The notes below the pieces were generated by a model, which made no database searches, had not been told where the DNA came from, and saw only the letters and a list, made by a program, of their open reading frames with translations. DNA of 64,000 bases from Parabacteroides chinchillae (GTDB lineage Bacteria; Bacteroidota; Bacteroidia; Bacteroidales; Tannerellaceae): NCBI RefSeq assembly GCF_900108035.1, contig NZ_FNVS01000005.1, forward strand, positions 62,001 to 126,000, given 5' to 3'. The position numbers and the translations under genes were made by a program. Shown one piece after another: positions 1 through 9,720 of the stretch. The first letter of the stretch is position 1; the number at the start of each line of letters is the position of its first letter.

Positions 1-1571
1 TCTGTAACATTTGAGCCTACTCCAGAATATATTCCTTCTTTTGTTTTGCTGAATGCCTGCATAGTTGAAACAAAAGTTCCCCAACGAAGCAAGTCGTAAA
101 GACGAAGACCTTCTCCTGCTAATTCAACACGACGTTCGTGACGGACAGCTTTTCGTAAATCGTCTGATACTTTCACTTTGTATTTTGCATTAAACACTTC
201 TTCCGTTACCTTTTTATCATCCGGTACATTAAACTTACGGAACTGAGCAAACTTATCTTTAGGAGAAGTGGTTACAAATGCACGATAACGAACCTTATTA
301 ATTAAATCGACAGCTAATTGTTTATCACCGCCTGTCTCAATCAAACATTCTGCGTACATTAACAATACATCAGCATAGCGGATATGATAGAACGACCAGT
401 CTGTGTCCATTAAACTACCTGTAGGTCTCCTTGAATAATCAACCCAGAACTTACGATTATGTTGTTGTGGAAGGTTATCATAACCTGAATAATCGTGAGT
501 TTCTGTTGTTACGCCATCTCCTTTATAGAAAATATCACCGGATGACATAACTGTATGTGTCAAACGAGGGTCACCTACTTCATATTCATTTACCAAATTC
601 GTTGTAGGACATTCTCCACCCCAACCACCGGTTGTGTTACGACCGATACACATCTGAGGAACAACGCTACCTCCTGTATAATTAGGAATATAAGCACGGG
701 TAGTGATAAATACAGCTTCTTTAGACATATAGCCTTCTGCCGCACTGTTAAACAAAGTCTGGTAGTCATTAATCAAATCAAACTGACCTCCGTCAACAAC
801 AAGTTTTAAGTCTGCTTTTGCTCCTTCATAATCACCAAAAAACATTTTTACGCGAGCGCGGAAAGACAAAGCAGCCTCTTTGGATACACGACCTATATCA
901 GAAGCTGGAATAGCATTTGCACTTGGCAAGTTTGCCTCAGCAATAGCTGCATCTAAATCCGAAAGAATAAATTTTCTAACCTCTTCTTTATCAGACTTTG
1001 TAATCGTATTTTTGTCTACTGCATTCAAAGGTTTGTCTATAATAGGAACATTAGCAAACATCATAGCCAAGTCAAAGTAATAAAATGCGCGTAAAAACTT
1101 AGCTTCTGCTATCCAACGTTGCTTTTCAGCAGTCGTAACTAATGCACCTCCATCTTTTATCAATTGCGTTTCAGGAGTAACCAATGATAAGAATACGTTA
1201 CATGCAGAAATGGCTGATTGATAACGATGATTCCATAAGCTTAGCAACATACTGCTGGATGCGGTCGGATTGCCTCGCGTTACTTCGGTAATAACAACAC
1301 GGTCTGCAGCATCAGATCCTCCCTTGGTACAGTCATCTGTTAACTGGTCGCCCATGTCGAATTTCATTTGCTGATAGTCCCAATGATTAACGATTGGCTG
1401 ATAACAATTTATTAATAGCTTAAAGCCTCCATTTTCAGAATTCAGATAAGTTGTCTCATCTACCGAACCTACAGTAGGACGATCCAGAAAATCTGCATTA
1501 CAGCTTGTCATCAAAGTACCTGCGAATAAAGCTACCGCACATACTTTTCCTAAATTTATTATTGATTTCAT
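1..1571 (-). CDS. SusD/RagB family nutrient-binding lipoprotein (3' end beyond window)
   Basis: Surface glycan-binding lipoprotein that partners the SusC porin just upstream. The start is the ATG at 1571; 523 codons are visible with no stop, so only the C-terminal tail is missing. The N-terminus MKSIINLGKVCAVALF is followed by a lipobox ending LMTSC, giving a lipoprotein signal. Family hallmarks include AEAKFLRAFYYFDL (the SusD TPR helix) and a late VRHERRVELAGEGLRLYDLLRWG segment, seen at about residues 480-500. It begins 13 bp after the SusC stop, so the two are clearly co-transcribed. The ligand cannot be predicted from the sequence; the family call is secure. Confidence 0.93.
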   Translation of the reverse strand, partial: MKSIINLGKVCAVALFAGTLMTSCNADFLDRPTVGSVDETTYLNSENGGFKLLINCYQPIVNHWDYQQMKFDMGDQLTDDCTKGGSDAADRVVITEVTRGNPTASSSMLLSLWNHRYQSAISACNVFLSLVTPETQLIKDGGALVTTAEKQRWIAEAKFLRAFYYFDLAMMFANVPIIDKPLNAVDKNTITKSDKEEVRKFILSDLDAAIAEANLPSANAIPASDIGRVSKEAALSFRARVKMFFGDYEGAKADLKLVVDGGQFDLINDYQTLFNSAAEGYMSKEAVFITTRAYIPNYTGGSVVPQMCIGRNTTGGWGGECPTTNLVNEYEVGDPRLTHTVMSSGDIFYKGDGVTTETHDYSGYDNLPQQHNRKFWVDYSRRPTGSLMDTDWSFYHIRYADVLLMYAECLIETGGDKQLAVDLINKVRYRAFVTTSPKDKFAQFRKFNVPDDKKVTEEVFNAKYKVKVSDDLRKAVRHERRVELAGEGLRLYDLLRWGTFVSTMQAFSKTKEGIYSGVGSNVT

Positions 1572-1584
1572 AATACATCCGTTT

Positions 1585-4500
1585 TTAAAGTTTCATACTG
1601 ATACCAAACATAAAGGTTCTTGCCTGCGGATAATATCCCATATCAACTCCTCTATAGATAGGATTTTTATTAAACTCACCAATTTCAGGGTCCAGACCGG
1701 AATAACCTGTGATAGTAAATAAATTCTGTGCAGCAACGAATACACGAAGGTTATTCAATGTGATCTTCTTTGTGATAGAAGACGGAATCGTATAACCAAT
1801 CTGCAGGTTTTTCAGACGAATATAAGAACCGTCTTCAATAAACCATTCAGACATTTCACGATTCAAACGGCTGTCAGCATCGATTGCAAAGTTCTCATTT
1901 GTGCTACCCGGACCATTCCAGAATGTTGTTAGAATGTCTTTAGGAGCATTATACCAACCAACACCTCCATAGATGTCATATTTCAAAATATTCAACAGGT
2001 CATTTCCTACTGATCCCTGGAAGAATGCAGAGAAGTCGAAGCCTTTATATTCGGCACCTAATGTGATACCAAATGTAAAGTCGGGATGCGGGTTACCTAT
2101 CATTGTCCGGTCTTTGTCATCCAACTGTCCGTCTTTATTCAAATCCTGGAATTTTAAGTCACCCGGTTTTGCATCCGGCATAACCATTTTTCCATCATTT
2201 TTATAGTTGTCAATTTCTTCCTGAGTTTGGAATACTCCATCAGTTTTGTAACCATAATAATAACCTATAGGTTTTCCCACTTCGGTCATAGTATATGTGT
2301 AGTATCCTAAGTGAACTCCTTTACCCGGAATATTGGCATCACTACCAAGACTTTTTACTTTATTCTTGTAAGTAGAAACATTAGCGTTTACATGGTAAGT
2401 AAAGTCTTTCCCTGCTTTTCCATCATAACCGATAGAAACTTCAAAACCTTTATTACTGATACTACCCGCATTTACCCATGGAGTATTTGGGAAACCTAAA
2501 CTGGCAGGGTTAGGAACTTGTACCAACATGTCCTTCGTTTCACGATTATAATAATCTAAAGTTAATCTCAACGAACCTTGAAGAAATGCTAAATCCAAAC
2601 CAAGGTCAAGCTGACGGGTTGTTTCCCACTTCAAGTCTGGGTTTCCTACTTGATTTCGTGCACCACTCAAGATAGTATTACCACTTCCAAACAGATAATA
2701 ACCACCATTTGCAAATGTATTCAGATAGGCACCATCACCAATGGTCTGGTTACCAATTTCCCCCCAACCGACTCTTAATTTACCTTGAGACAGCCACTTT
2801 TCAGCAAAACTCTTCACGAAACTTTCTTCTGAGAAATTCCAACCTCCGGATACGGATGGGAATACACCCCAACGGTTGCCATCTGCAAATCGGGAAGAAC
2901 CATCCCAACGGATATTGGCTGTAACCATATAGCGGTTATCAAAAGAATAGAAAGCACGGCCGAAGTATGAGTTCAGAGTGTTGATTACATGGTATCCTCC
3001 AGCTCCCGGATTCATTGTACCTGCATTTATAATCTGTTGGTTAGGCTCATTGTTAATCATTCCTTGCTTAGAGGCGCTGATTACTTCATATTTTTTCTTT
3101 TCTGCAGAAGTACCAGCCATTACAGACACATTATGTTTGTCAAACTTTTGATTATAAGTTAAATAGTTGTCAAATACCCAGTAATCTGTGTTATAGACAT
3201 TCCGGCTTGCAGTTGCAAAAGAATTGTATTCATCGCCATCCAGATAATATTTAGGATTAAAACCATCAGATTGTGCACGAATCAAGTCAAGAGCAATACT
3301 TGATTTGAATGTCAAAAATGGAAATAGCTTGAACTCTCCTGCGATATTACTCTTTGTTGATACTTCATGCCAAACATTTAAAGCATGACGATCAACCTGA
3401 GCTACTGTGTTTGGCTTGTTTGAATAGAGAACACCTGTGTAACGTGACCATGGATTAGCCGGTTCATAGCCATTATAAATACGATCTTTCAAAAAGTCAG
3501 GAACATCTACCAGATTATCTCTATAAACAGGAGTAATAGGGTCTGCAGCAGCTGTAGAAAATACGGTTGCCGTATATGAATCATTTTCTGTAATATTTCT
3601 TCTGGCTTCATAAGCCACGTTCACATTAGCAGATAAGTTAAACCATTTTGTTACTTCTGAATCTACATTCAAACGGCCATTCAAACGTTCATATTCCGAA
3701 CTTTTTACAAGACCTTTATGATTCATATATCCAAAGCTGGCACGGTATCTCAGTTTATTTGTTCCACCCGATAATGCTAAATTATAAGTTTGATTCATAG
3801 CATCTTTCGGTTTATTTGTGATAGCATCCCACCAGTTGGTACCTTGACGTCCTCCATTCTTTTCCAGGAAAGATAAAATAGCTTCACGCTTTTCCGGTGT
3901 GGCAAAGTCTTCTGTTAAATCTTTTCCTGCAGCAGCATAGGCACGGTTTTTATATTCCATGAAACCTTCGGCATCCAACATATCATACGTTTTAGAAGCA
4001 GCTTGGAATCCTACACTCATATCGAATTCGATATTACTGCGATAAGAGTCACCACTTGCACCACGTTTGGTAGTAACCAAAATCACACCATTTGCAGCAC
4101 GCGAACCATAAATTGCCTGGGCTGATGCATCCTTCAATACTTCAATGTTTTCAATATCGCGTGGGTTCAACCAGCCGATAGCATCTTGAGGCATACCGTC
4201 CACTACATATAGCGGATCATTACCATTTAATGTACCGATACCACGAACACGAACGTCTCCTAATGAACCCGGACTTCCTGAGTTTGCAGTAATAGATACA
4301 CCGGCTACCTTACCTTGTAATGCATCGGAAGCACTTCGAAGAGGTAACGCTGCGATCTCATCCCCTTTAATCTGGGAAATAGCACCCGTTAAATCACTTT
4401 TCTTGAATGAACCGTAACCTACTACTACGACTTCATCCAGTTTCTGGGTGTCTTCTGACAATGTAATGTTTACACTGTTTTTATTTCCTATGTTAATATT

Positions 4501-5058
4501 TTGTGAGTTGTAACCGATATATGAAAATTCCAAAACGGCATTGGCTGGAACACCGTTCAATGAATAATTTCCGTCTATATCAGTGGTAGCACCGATTGTT
4601 GTACCTTTTACAAGTACATTTACGCCGATCAGTGGCTCTCCATTCGGATCCACAACCTTACCTGTTACAGTTTTTCCTTTTTGGTTGACAATTGAAACTT
4701 TTGCTTCTTTCGAAGTCTTATTTGTAAGGACTACGTGGTTGTTTACAATCTTATAGGTAATATTGGTACCTGCAAAAACATTATCAAGAACGCTTTCTAT
4801 CGAGCCTCCTGAAACATTTACATTTACCTGGTCGCTCAAATCGACCTGGCTGTTGTTATAAAAAAATTTATAATCGCTTTGACTTTCTATTGCTTTAAAA
4901 ACGTCAGAAATGGTTCCCCGTGTGATACTCAAGGTAATCATTTGTGATGAAGCTGCTATCACCTGAAACTGGAAAGCGGCTGCACACAAACCAAGAAGAG
5001 TAAGTTTTCTCAGGGTACTAAAATTAGTTCTTCCAGAACTCCCTGTATGATTTGCCAT
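1585..5058 (-). CDS. SusC/RagA TonB-dependent outer membrane transporter with STN domain
   Basis: TonB-dependent channel (1157 aa) that imports ligands captured by SusD across the outer membrane. Order of domains: signal segment (about residues 15-37), a secretin/TonB N-terminal (STN) domain at about 42-112, a carboxypeptidase-D-like domain at about 130-200 (GKVVDPNGEPLIGVNVLVKG), a TonB-box-like VVVVGYGS near 210, the plug with DPLYVVDGMP, and the beta-barrel. An STN domain is the module by which such receptors signal to a FecR anti-sigma factor, and FecR and sigma genes lie directly upstream on the same strand. Full length for the family. Confidence 0.95.
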   Translation of the reverse strand: MANHTGSSGRTNFSTLRKLTLLGLCAAAFQFQVIAASSQMITLSITRGTISDVFKAIESQSDYKFFYNNSQVDLSDQVNVNVSGGSIESVLDNVFAGTNITYKIVNNHVVLTNKTSKEAKVSIVNQKGKTVTGKVVDPNGEPLIGVNVLVKGTTIGATTDIDGNYSLNGVPANAVLEFSYIGYNSQNINIGNKNSVNITLSEDTQKLDEVVVVGYGSFKKSDLTGAISQIKGDEIAALPLRSASDALQGKVAGVSITANSGSPGSLGDVRVRGIGTLNGNDPLYVVDGMPQDAIGWLNPRDIENIEVLKDASAQAIYGSRAANGVILVTTKRGASGDSYRSNIEFDMSVGFQAASKTYDMLDAEGFMEYKNRAYAAAGKDLTEDFATPEKREAILSFLEKNGGRQGTNWWDAITNKPKDAMNQTYNLALSGGTNKLRYRASFGYMNHKGLVKSSEYERLNGRLNVDSEVTKWFNLSANVNVAYEARRNITENDSYTATVFSTAAADPITPVYRDNLVDVPDFLKDRIYNGYEPANPWSRYTGVLYSNKPNTVAQVDRHALNVWHEVSTKSNIAGEFKLFPFLTFKSSIALDLIRAQSDGFNPKYYLDGDEYNSFATASRNVYNTDYWVFDNYLTYNQKFDKHNVSVMAGTSAEKKKYEVISASKQGMINNEPNQQIINAGTMNPGAGGYHVINTLNSYFGRAFYSFDNRYMVTANIRWDGSSRFADGNRWGVFPSVSGGWNFSEESFVKSFAEKWLSQGKLRVGWGEIGNQTIGDGAYLNTFANGGYYLFGSGNTILSGARNQVGNPDLKWETTRQLDLGLDLAFLQGSLRLTLDYYNRETKDMLVQVPNPASLGFPNTPWVNAGSISNKGFEVSIGYDGKAGKDFTYHVNANVSTYKNKVKSLGSDANIPGKGVHLGYYTYTMTEVGKPIGYYYGYKTDGVFQTQEEIDNYKNDGKMVMPDAKPGDLKFQDLNKDGQLDDKDRTMIGNPHPDFTFGITLGAEYKGFDFSAFFQGSVGNDLLNILKYDIYGGVGWYNAPKDILTTFWNGPGSTNENFAIDADSRLNREMSEWFIEDGSYIRLKNLQIGYTIPSSITKKITLNNLRVFVAAQNLFTITGYSGLDPEIGEFNKNPIYRGVDMGYYPQARTFMFGISMKL

Positions 5059-5175
5059 AATTAATGAAATTAAGATTATACAATAAAATCTAAAAAAAAT
5101 AGGTTAACTGTGTAATAAAAATGATTTTTTCAATTCTATCTCATAGGCTGTTAGATTTAAAGATTAATATTCCTG

Positions 5176-6042
5176 TTATTTAATTATTATAGTATCTTTT
5201 ACAACTTGATAAGTTATTGATGTATTAGTTTTTATCACTCTCAAAATCTCTGATAAATCTTCACTATTCCGAAAACTTCCACTAAACTTCAGTTTTTTTA
5301 TCTTTTGATTCTGATAACGGAATACTACATTATAATTCCGCTCCAATAATTTTGTTATGTCTTCCAAATACATCATTTCAAATGATAATGCTCCTCCTCT
5401 CCATTGAGCAAACATTTTTTTATCATATGGTACAATTTCTATTTTATTTCTACCTTTATAATAAACTGCCACTTGATTTGGCTCCAACAGTATTTGTTGC
5501 TTCGTTAATGTCGGCTGAACTACCACTTTTCCGCTAAACAATGTTGTTATTAATTTTGCATCATCACTATATGCCAGAACATTAAATGCCGTACCAACAG
5601 CTTTTACGTCAATACCTCCACTAGTTTTTACAATAAACGGAAGTTCTTTATTTTTTGCAACTTCAAAATAAGCCTCTCCATCCAAATGAATATCCCGATT
5701 ACTTTTTCCGTAATCAGGAGCATATTCTATTGTAGTACATGAATTAAGCCATACATTTGTTCCATCTGGCAATTGCAAATAACTTTTCTCACCTTTATCT
5801 GTTACCAACTTATAAGTGCCAACCATAGCCAATGGCTTTTTTTCCACAAAATAGAAAGCAGAAATCGAAAGGACAACTCCTATAAACATTGCTGCCGCAT
5901 AACTCACCAATCGAAGAAACACCTTTTTTTTTGAGCCACCTGACAGTCTATTTATAGAAGAAGCCAAACGGCTCCACTCATTATTAATATCTACCTCTTC
6001 TTTTAGGCTTTCTCCAATCATATTTTTAATATATCCCTTCAT
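5176..6042 (-). CDS. FecR-type anti-sigma factor
   Basis: Inner-membrane anti-sigma regulator (288 aa) expected to hold the neighbouring ECF sigma factor until SusC signals. A short cytoplasmic N-terminus (residues 1-40) is followed by one membrane segment (about 42-64), a periplasmic FecR domain with LPDGTNVWLNSCTTIEYAP and the HLDGEAYFEVAKNKELPF block (about 90-190), and a C-terminal DUF4974-like secretin-related domain (about 215-288). It lies 90 bp downstream of the sigma gene and 117 bp upstream of SusC. The N-terminal region is shorter than in many Bacteroidetes FecR proteins, but nothing essential seems missing. Confidence 0.92.
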   Translation of the reverse strand: MKGYIKNMIGESLKEEVDINNEWSRLASSINRLSGGSKKKVFLRLVSYAAAMFIGVVLSISAFYFVEKKPLAMVGTYKLVTDKGEKSYLQLPDGTNVWLNSCTTIEYAPDYGKSNRDIHLDGEAYFEVAKNKELPFIVKTSGGIDVKAVGTAFNVLAYSDDAKLITTLFSGKVVVQPTLTKQQILLEPNQVAVYYKGRNKIEIVPYDKKMFAQWRGGALSFEMMYLEDITKLLERNYNVVFRYQNQKIKKLKFSGSFRNSEDLSEILRVIKTNTSITYQVVKDTIIIK

Positions 6043-6132
6043 CTATCAACTGTTCTTTCCTCACTTTTTAATATGACACATCTAAACAAAAGATTACTTA
6101 CAAGCATAAATATTATTTTATCTAATTTTTTC

Positions 6133-6690
6133 TTAGGAAGACATATAATCCTTCAATTTACCTTTTAAAATTTTAAGTGCTCTATATATCTGCGTATCTA
6201 CAGTTCTGACAGAGATAGTCAATTTATCAGCTATCTCTTGATTCTTTAATCCATTTATCCGGCTTAATTTAAAAATAGACTTACATTGGTCCGGCAGTTT
6301 ATCTATTGTATTTTCTACTATTTTTTCGATTTCAAGTGCAGCTAAATCAGAGAAAGGAGAAGGCTCATTATTATTAAAATCATTTCTTATATTATCCGGC
6401 AGACCTTCTTCTAAAGTAGTTGTAATTCTATTCGAACGGATATAGTTCAAACATTCGTTCTGTACAGAACGAAACAGATAGGCATTCAACGAAGTATGAA
6501 TGTCTATCTCGCTCCTTTTTTCCCAAAAACGGAGGAATACATTCTGTAATAAGTCTTTGGCATCCTCAGAGTCGGGCACAAATTTCCGACAATGAAAATA
6601 CAGCTGGAAATAAACCGAATCAAACAAAGATTTGAATGCAGTCATATTACCATTCTTAATCTGTATGATCATTTCTTCATCAGAGACCAT
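6133..6690 (-). CDS. ECF-type RNA polymerase sigma-70 factor
   Basis: Extracytoplasmic-function sigma factor (185 aa) of the Bacteroidetes family that pairs with FecR. Region 2 is visible as PDSEDAKDLLQNVFLRFWEKR (about residues 38-58) and region 4 as a helix-turn-helix with LSRINGLKNQEIADKLTISV (about 143-162). It is followed by its FecR gene, which suggests a sigma/FecR/SusC/SusD signalling cassette. The first start, ATGGTCTCTGATG, gives a normal length. Its promoter recognition sequence cannot be deduced from one target. Confidence 0.94.
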   Translation of the reverse strand: MVSDEEMIIQIKNGNMTAFKSLFDSVYFQLYFHCRKFVPDSEDAKDLLQNVFLRFWEKRSEIDIHTSLNAYLFRSVQNECLNYIRSNRITTTLEEGLPDNIRNDFNNNEPSPFSDLAALEIEKIVENTIDKLPDQCKSIFKLSRINGLKNQEIADKLTISVRTVDTQIYRALKILKGKLKDYMSS

Positions 6691-6734
6691 AAACTATTTG
6701 ATTTTAAACAATTAAGCAACTAAAAATCAATCTT

Positions 6735-7190
6735 TCAGTTTTTCAAATAATCGTGAAGATTATACTTCACAATCCTGACATCTGGCTCTATATAAATTGA
6801 TTTAATATCCTGTTTTGTGTTAAAACTATTGGCTGACGAATATAAAAATCCATATATATCTTTCAAATCATCTATCTCGCGTCTCCATTTCAAAGACATT
6901 TCCCAACTATACTTTTCTGAAATCTTTACGTGTTTGTCATACACTTTCCATAAGGAGCTATCCATTTCCTGCTTAGCAGAAAAATGAAAAGGCATATTTT
7001 GTATTAAAAAGCAAGCCGCTTTTAATTTCAAAGTATCTTGTTTGTAATGTTCCAAAACTTTCTCAAGTTTCGCACGATTATCTCCTGCAATAGACAATGC
7101 TCTTTTCAAAGGGTCATCTTGTTGCGAAATACAAGAAAATCCCATGATAAAAATACTCAACAAAAAAATAAGGTCAACCTTTATTCTCAT
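6735..7190 (-). pseudogene. Truncated lipoprotein, N-terminal part of a transglutaminase-like family protein
   Basis: Open frame of 151 aa starting with a lipoprotein signal (MRIKVDLIFLLSIFIMGFSC). The segment RALSIAGDNRAKLEKVLEHY and the following CFLIQNMPFHFS resemble, from memory, the opening of large Bacteroidetes lipoproteins that carry a transglutaminase-like core further on. That core is absent: the frame stops after a short unrelated tail (NLHDYLKN) and 44 bp later the sigma gene begins. It may be an evolutionary remnant, or a small protein with a role of its own. It is on the same strand just upstream of the sigma factor, so it could be co-transcribed. The family link is inference. 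Confidence 0.55.
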
Positions 7191-7233
7191 TTTTCATATT
7201 AGATCTAATACACATTCTCTATTACGAGGCAAA

Positions 7234-7269
7234 GCGTACAGGTTCAGAAATCATTCCTTACCTGTACGC
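7234..7269 (-). terminator. Hairpin terminator after the isomerase gene
   Basis: Perfect 10-bp inverted repeat GCGTACAGGT / ACCTGTACGC with a 16-nt loop, 30 bp beyond the isomerase stop. On the minus strand the stem is followed by only TTT, so termination may be partial. Confidence 0.6.
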
Positions 7270-7299
7270 ATAACTACCTATTAACCTATGCCTATCCAC

Positions 7300-8154
7300 T
7301 TATAAGATCTCATCGGCAGTTTTGTTGAAATACTTGATACATTCTTTAATATCAGGAACCGAATTATCCCAGTTGTATTCATATTCAATAGAGAATACCC
7401 CTTTAAAATTCTGCTTTTTCAACTCTTTCAGCATTCCCTTTACATCCAGAATTCCTGTTCCCCAAATCACATCATGCTGTTCTTTTTCACCTTCAACTTT
7501 CGGAGCTATATCCTTAAAATGTAATGAGACTATACGACCCTTCAATTGTTTCAAGCAATCAATCTGATTCAAACCTTCTCTACGCCAGTGTCCAACATCA
7601 GAACATGATCCCAACAACTTACTACGATTTGAAATTGCATTCAACAAGTTCTCTGGCTTCCAATAATCAGAAGGTTGCGGGTGATTATGGACTGAAACTT
7701 TAATATTATACTGTTTTGCCAGTTTTTCTACTAAATCCCAATCCTTAAGAGCCGGTTCGCAAGTGATAAATTCCATATTCATCGCTTTTGCAAACTTGAA
7801 CATCTTTTCCCAATCAGATGGTTTATCAGCTATATAAACTCCTGTACCAACAATCTTAATTCCCTTAGAGGCTGCCAGTTCTTTTATTTCTTTCTGAGTC
7901 TGAGTATCCAGATTAAAATCAAAAACTTTATCTCCCCATTTACCTCCTAATTTATGTCCGGGAAACACCTCAATACATTTTATACCTAGTTCATGAGTCT
8001 TATCCAAAGCTTCCACCAATGTGAATTTGTGAAATGAATAAGATTGTATACCTAAGCGCCAACCTTGTTTTTCAGCCTTTGTTTGTGCCAATGAAGGCAA
8101 TGCCAACAAACAACAAACAGCGGCAATTATTATCTTAGAAATTCGTCCAATCAT
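7300..8154 (-). CDS. Secreted sugar isomerase/epimerase-like TIM-barrel protein
   Basis: AP-endonuclease-2-like/xylose-isomerase-like TIM-barrel protein (284 aa) with a cleavable signal peptide (MIGRISKIIIAAVCCLLALP...AQ), so it acts in the periplasm. Metal-site candidates lie at strand ends: the Glu in KCIEVFPGH (about residue 62), EFITCEP, VSVHNHP, SCSDVGHW, VSLHFKD and FSIEYEY, the usual Glu/Asp/His/Glu pattern. It is the last gene of a trio with a DUF1080 protein and a Gfo/Idh dehydrogenase, spaced 21-30 bp apart. In Bacteroides, similar trios carry out 3-keto-glycoside processing, where this type of protein is a candidate lyase, hydratase or epimerase. The exact reaction is not shown by sequence. 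Confidence 0.85.
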   Translation of the reverse strand: MIGRISKIIIAAVCCLLALPSLAQTKAEKQGWRLGIQSYSFHKFTLVEALDKTHELGIKCIEVFPGHKLGGKWGDKVFDFNLDTQTQKEIKELAASKGIKIVGTGVYIADKPSDWEKMFKFAKAMNMEFITCEPALKDWDLVEKLAKQYNIKVSVHNHPQPSDYWKPENLLNAISNRSKLLGSCSDVGHWRREGLNQIDCLKQLKGRIVSLHFKDIAPKVEGEKEQHDVIWGTGILDVKGMLKELKKQNFKGVFSIEYEYNWDNSVPDIKECIKYFNKTADEIL

Positions 8155-8175
8155 AATTATTTATTATTAAAAGTT

Positions 8176-9690
8176 TTACTTCGGCATATCAGGCAAAGAG
8201 AAGCCATTATTATACGTATGTTTTATCCATTCGTTTGCCATATCTTGTGCACTGAATTCAGCAAAACGACGATCAAAACGCGGATCACCATCAATAACCT
8301 TGAAATCATCTACCGTTACTATTTTTATCTTGTCAGTCGGAGAGATATTTGTAAATTTCATATTTTCACCATCCCACTGCAATTCGCGGTGCAAACCTTG
8401 CAGACCTGATAAGCGAACAGCCAAAACACCCATAACCACCATTTCATTAAACGGACCGGAGAACTGGAAATTTGAAGACGCTTCTGTTCTGTTTTCCGGA
8501 GATTCTTTACAAGCACGAATCCAATCTTGTTCATGGGCATTAGTTGACCAGATATTACCATTACCACCTTTTACACGTGCAATGGTCGGCTTAGGTTGAT
8601 TGAAATGATCCATATCAGATACTGGTAACAATGTAGGATTCATACCGTAACAACCAGTCATAATCTTACCTTTTGTTCCAATAAAAATTATACCACCATT
8701 TTCATCACCCATCATTTGTCCGTCTTTCAGTTCTTCCGGCCGAGGAGGCATCAAACCGCCATCATACCAATAAACCTTCACTTCCGGCATTTTAACATTT
8801 CCCTTCGGAGCACGAGCCGGGAATGTATAAGTTACAATCTGTGCATGAGGAGGCGAATAAAGGTTGCTCAGCGTAGAACTACCGATAACACTTGTCGGAT
8901 ATTTCAAATCCAAAGCCCAGTATAACGGGTCCATAATATGGCAAGCCATATCACCCAAAGCTCCCGTACCAAAATCCCACCATCCGCGCCAGTTCCACGG
9001 TGTATAAACCGGATTATACGGACGTTTTTGAGCCGGACCGATAAATAAATCCCAATCCAATGTCTTAGGAGTCTTTACAATTTCACTCGGTTTCATTAAC
9101 CCCTGTGGCCAGATAGGACGGTCAGTCCAGCAATGTACTTCTGTAACCTCGCCTATTACACCAGACTGAATCCACTCTGCAATCTGACGGCACCAGTCAA
9201 ATGAGTTACCTTGATTACCCATCTGAGTAGCGACCTTATATTTCTTTGCCAATTTAGTCAGCAAACGTGACTCGTAAACAGAATGAGTAAGAGGTTTCTG
9301 TGTATAACAATGTTTTCCTAAAGTAATAGCATGTGCAGTAACGCCAGCATGTGTATGGTCTGGGGTAGCTACCATAATAGCGTCAATAGAATTACCAATT
9401 TCGTCAAACATCACACGCCAATCTTTGAAACGTTTTGCATTTGGATAATCTTTGAAAGTCTTATCTGCATACTTCCAATCTACGTCACAAAGAGCAACAA
9501 TGTTTTCTGTACTCATATTTGCCAGGTTGCGGCGCCCCATACCACCTACACCTATTCCGGCAATATTCAATTTATCACTAGGAGCCGTATAACCAAACGA
9601 CTTGCCAAGTACCGAACCCGGTACAATAGTCAGGCCGGCAGCAGCCATAACACCCGACTTGAGGAAATTTCTTCTGGATATGTTTTTCAT
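8176..9690 (-). CDS. Tat-exported Gfo/Idh/MocA family oxidoreductase
   Basis: NAD(P)-dependent sugar dehydrogenase (504 aa). A twin-arginine signal (SRRNFLKSG, residues 5-13) implies folding with cofactor in the cytoplasm and export to the periplasm. The Rossmann glycine motif GIGVGGMG is at residues 46-53, and the usual catalytic EKP motif is QKP here (131-133). Long inserts with many Trp residues (WNWRGWWDFGTGALGDMACH) are typical of the large secreted subfamily. It sits between DUF1080 and isomerase genes, suggesting it oxidises a glycoside at C3 so that the partner enzymes can eliminate the aglycone. Substrate is inferred, the family is certain. Confidence 0.9.
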   Translation of the reverse strand: MKNISRRNFLKSGVMAAAGLTIVPGSVLGKSFGYTAPSDKLNIAGIGVGGMGRRNLANMSTENIVALCDVDWKYADKTFKDYPNAKRFKDWRVMFDEIGNSIDAIMVATPDHTHAGVTAHAITLGKHCYTQKPLTHSVYESRLLTKLAKKYKVATQMGNQGNSFDWCRQIAEWIQSGVIGEVTEVHCWTDRPIWPQGLMKPSEIVKTPKTLDWDLFIGPAQKRPYNPVYTPWNWRGWWDFGTGALGDMACHIMDPLYWALDLKYPTSVIGSSTLSNLYSPPHAQIVTYTFPARAPKGNVKMPEVKVYWYDGGLMPPRPEELKDGQMMGDENGGIIFIGTKGKIMTGCYGMNPTLLPVSDMDHFNQPKPTIARVKGGNGNIWSTNAHEQDWIRACKESPENRTEASSNFQFSGPFNEMVVMGVLAVRLSGLQGLHRELQWDGENMKFTNISPTDKIKIVTVDDFKVIDGDPRFDRRFAEFSAQDMANEWIKHTYNNGFSLPDMPK

Positions 9691-9720
9691 AACTATTAAA
9701 TTATAAAGTAATATTTTATA

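Noticed and set aside
555-1080. Small plus-strand frames opposite the SusD gene
   Set aside because: Antisense to a clear SusD coding region in the other strand; shadows.
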